Origin: Apostichopus parvimensis
Lineage: Eukaryota > Echinodermata > Holothuroidea > Aspidochirotida > Stichopodidae
Direction: 5' to 3'
Assembly (NCBI GenBank): GCA_000934455.1
Contig: KN882961.1
Span: forward strand, 126,150-172,418
DNA: 46,269 nucleotides
The notes below the pieces were generated by a model that worked only from the letters and a program-made list of their open reading frames with translations, had not been told where the DNA came from and did not search any database. Numbering within the stretch: the stretch's first letter is position 1; every line of letters begins with the position of its first letter. This document shows positions 46,138-46,269 of this stretch, piece by piece. Made by a program: the position numbers and the translations under genes.

Positions 46138-46269
46138 TGGGCGTCAATCCAGGGGGGGGGGGACGGGGGGACACGTCCCCCACATTTCGATGGGTGGGGG
46201 ACACAATATCAAATGTCCCCCCACACATTTGGAAAAAGAGTAGTGTCGTGGCTCTATTTGGTTAGAGCT
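46138..46269. mobile_element. Start of a G/C-rich repeat at the window edge
   Basis: gggcgtcaatccaggg followed by a G run, ggacacgtcccccac, and C/G-rich sequence resembles the ends of the other TIR elements in this window. It is cut by the window edge, so TIR and TSD cannot be verified. Confidence 0.45.

Noticed and set aside
1-46269. CRISPR array, operon or prokaryotic defence system
   Set aside because: Intron-containing genes, SINEs, LINE tails and hAT MITEs show eukaryotic DNA. The tandem repeats are ~200 bp and degenerate, not CRISPR-like.

Overview
This is eukaryotic, intron-rich, AT-rich animal DNA dominated by repeats. It carries two NACHT-LRR (NLR-type) innate immune receptor genes on the + strand. 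The style of the receptors (a large NACHT exon, small LRR exons with regular intron phases, tandem family copies) fits a marine invertebrate with an expanded NLR repertoire. An echinoderm, perhaps a sea cucumber, is my best guess; this is inferred from protein style, not from a marker gene.

Layout: 1-1.48 kb holds simple repeats. 1.48-3.64 kb is a three-level nest of DNA transposons, each level closed by its own terminal inverted repeats (TIRs) and target-site duplication (TSD). 5.0-15.0 kb is NLR gene 1, for which I could phase-match 12 exons (about 933 codons): a Ser/Thr/Lys-rich N-terminal exon, one large NACHT exon, two rounds of an LRR exon module and a short tail. The module was built by intragenic duplication: the 120-bp exon between the two rounds repeats the 3' end of the NACHT exon. 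15-19.5 kb holds LINE remnants, MITEs and a hAT copy with an assembly gap.

20.09-26.51 kb is a second, collinear copy of 3.62-19.5 kb. It has lost about 9.0 kb, from within NLR exon 1 to just before the last exon. It therefore carries an orphan exon 1, cut short by a stop codon made at the deletion junction, and the terminal exon. A third partial copy lies at 19.5-20.08 kb. 26.4-26.6 kb holds a tRNA-derived SINE and 26.8-27.95 kb a degenerate ~200-bp tandem repeat with a TGACGTCA core in several units.

28-33 kb shows no gene I can support. A stretch rich in TGACG lies at 33.1-33.5 kb, just before NLR gene 2 (33.88-38.67 kb). Gene 2 has the same exon phases as gene 1 but only one LRR module, a divergent Walker A/B, no recognisable first exon and a 1-bp frameshift in a T run. 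38.7-46.3 kb holds no clear gene. It contains a 183-bp insertion with a U2 snRNA-like head between 30-bp direct repeats, a TIR transposon at 44.9-45.5 kb and the start of another repeat at the right edge.

Both NLRs probably act as cytosolic NTP-dependent receptors. No DEATH, CARD or PYD domain was recognised in either, so the signalling partner is unknown.
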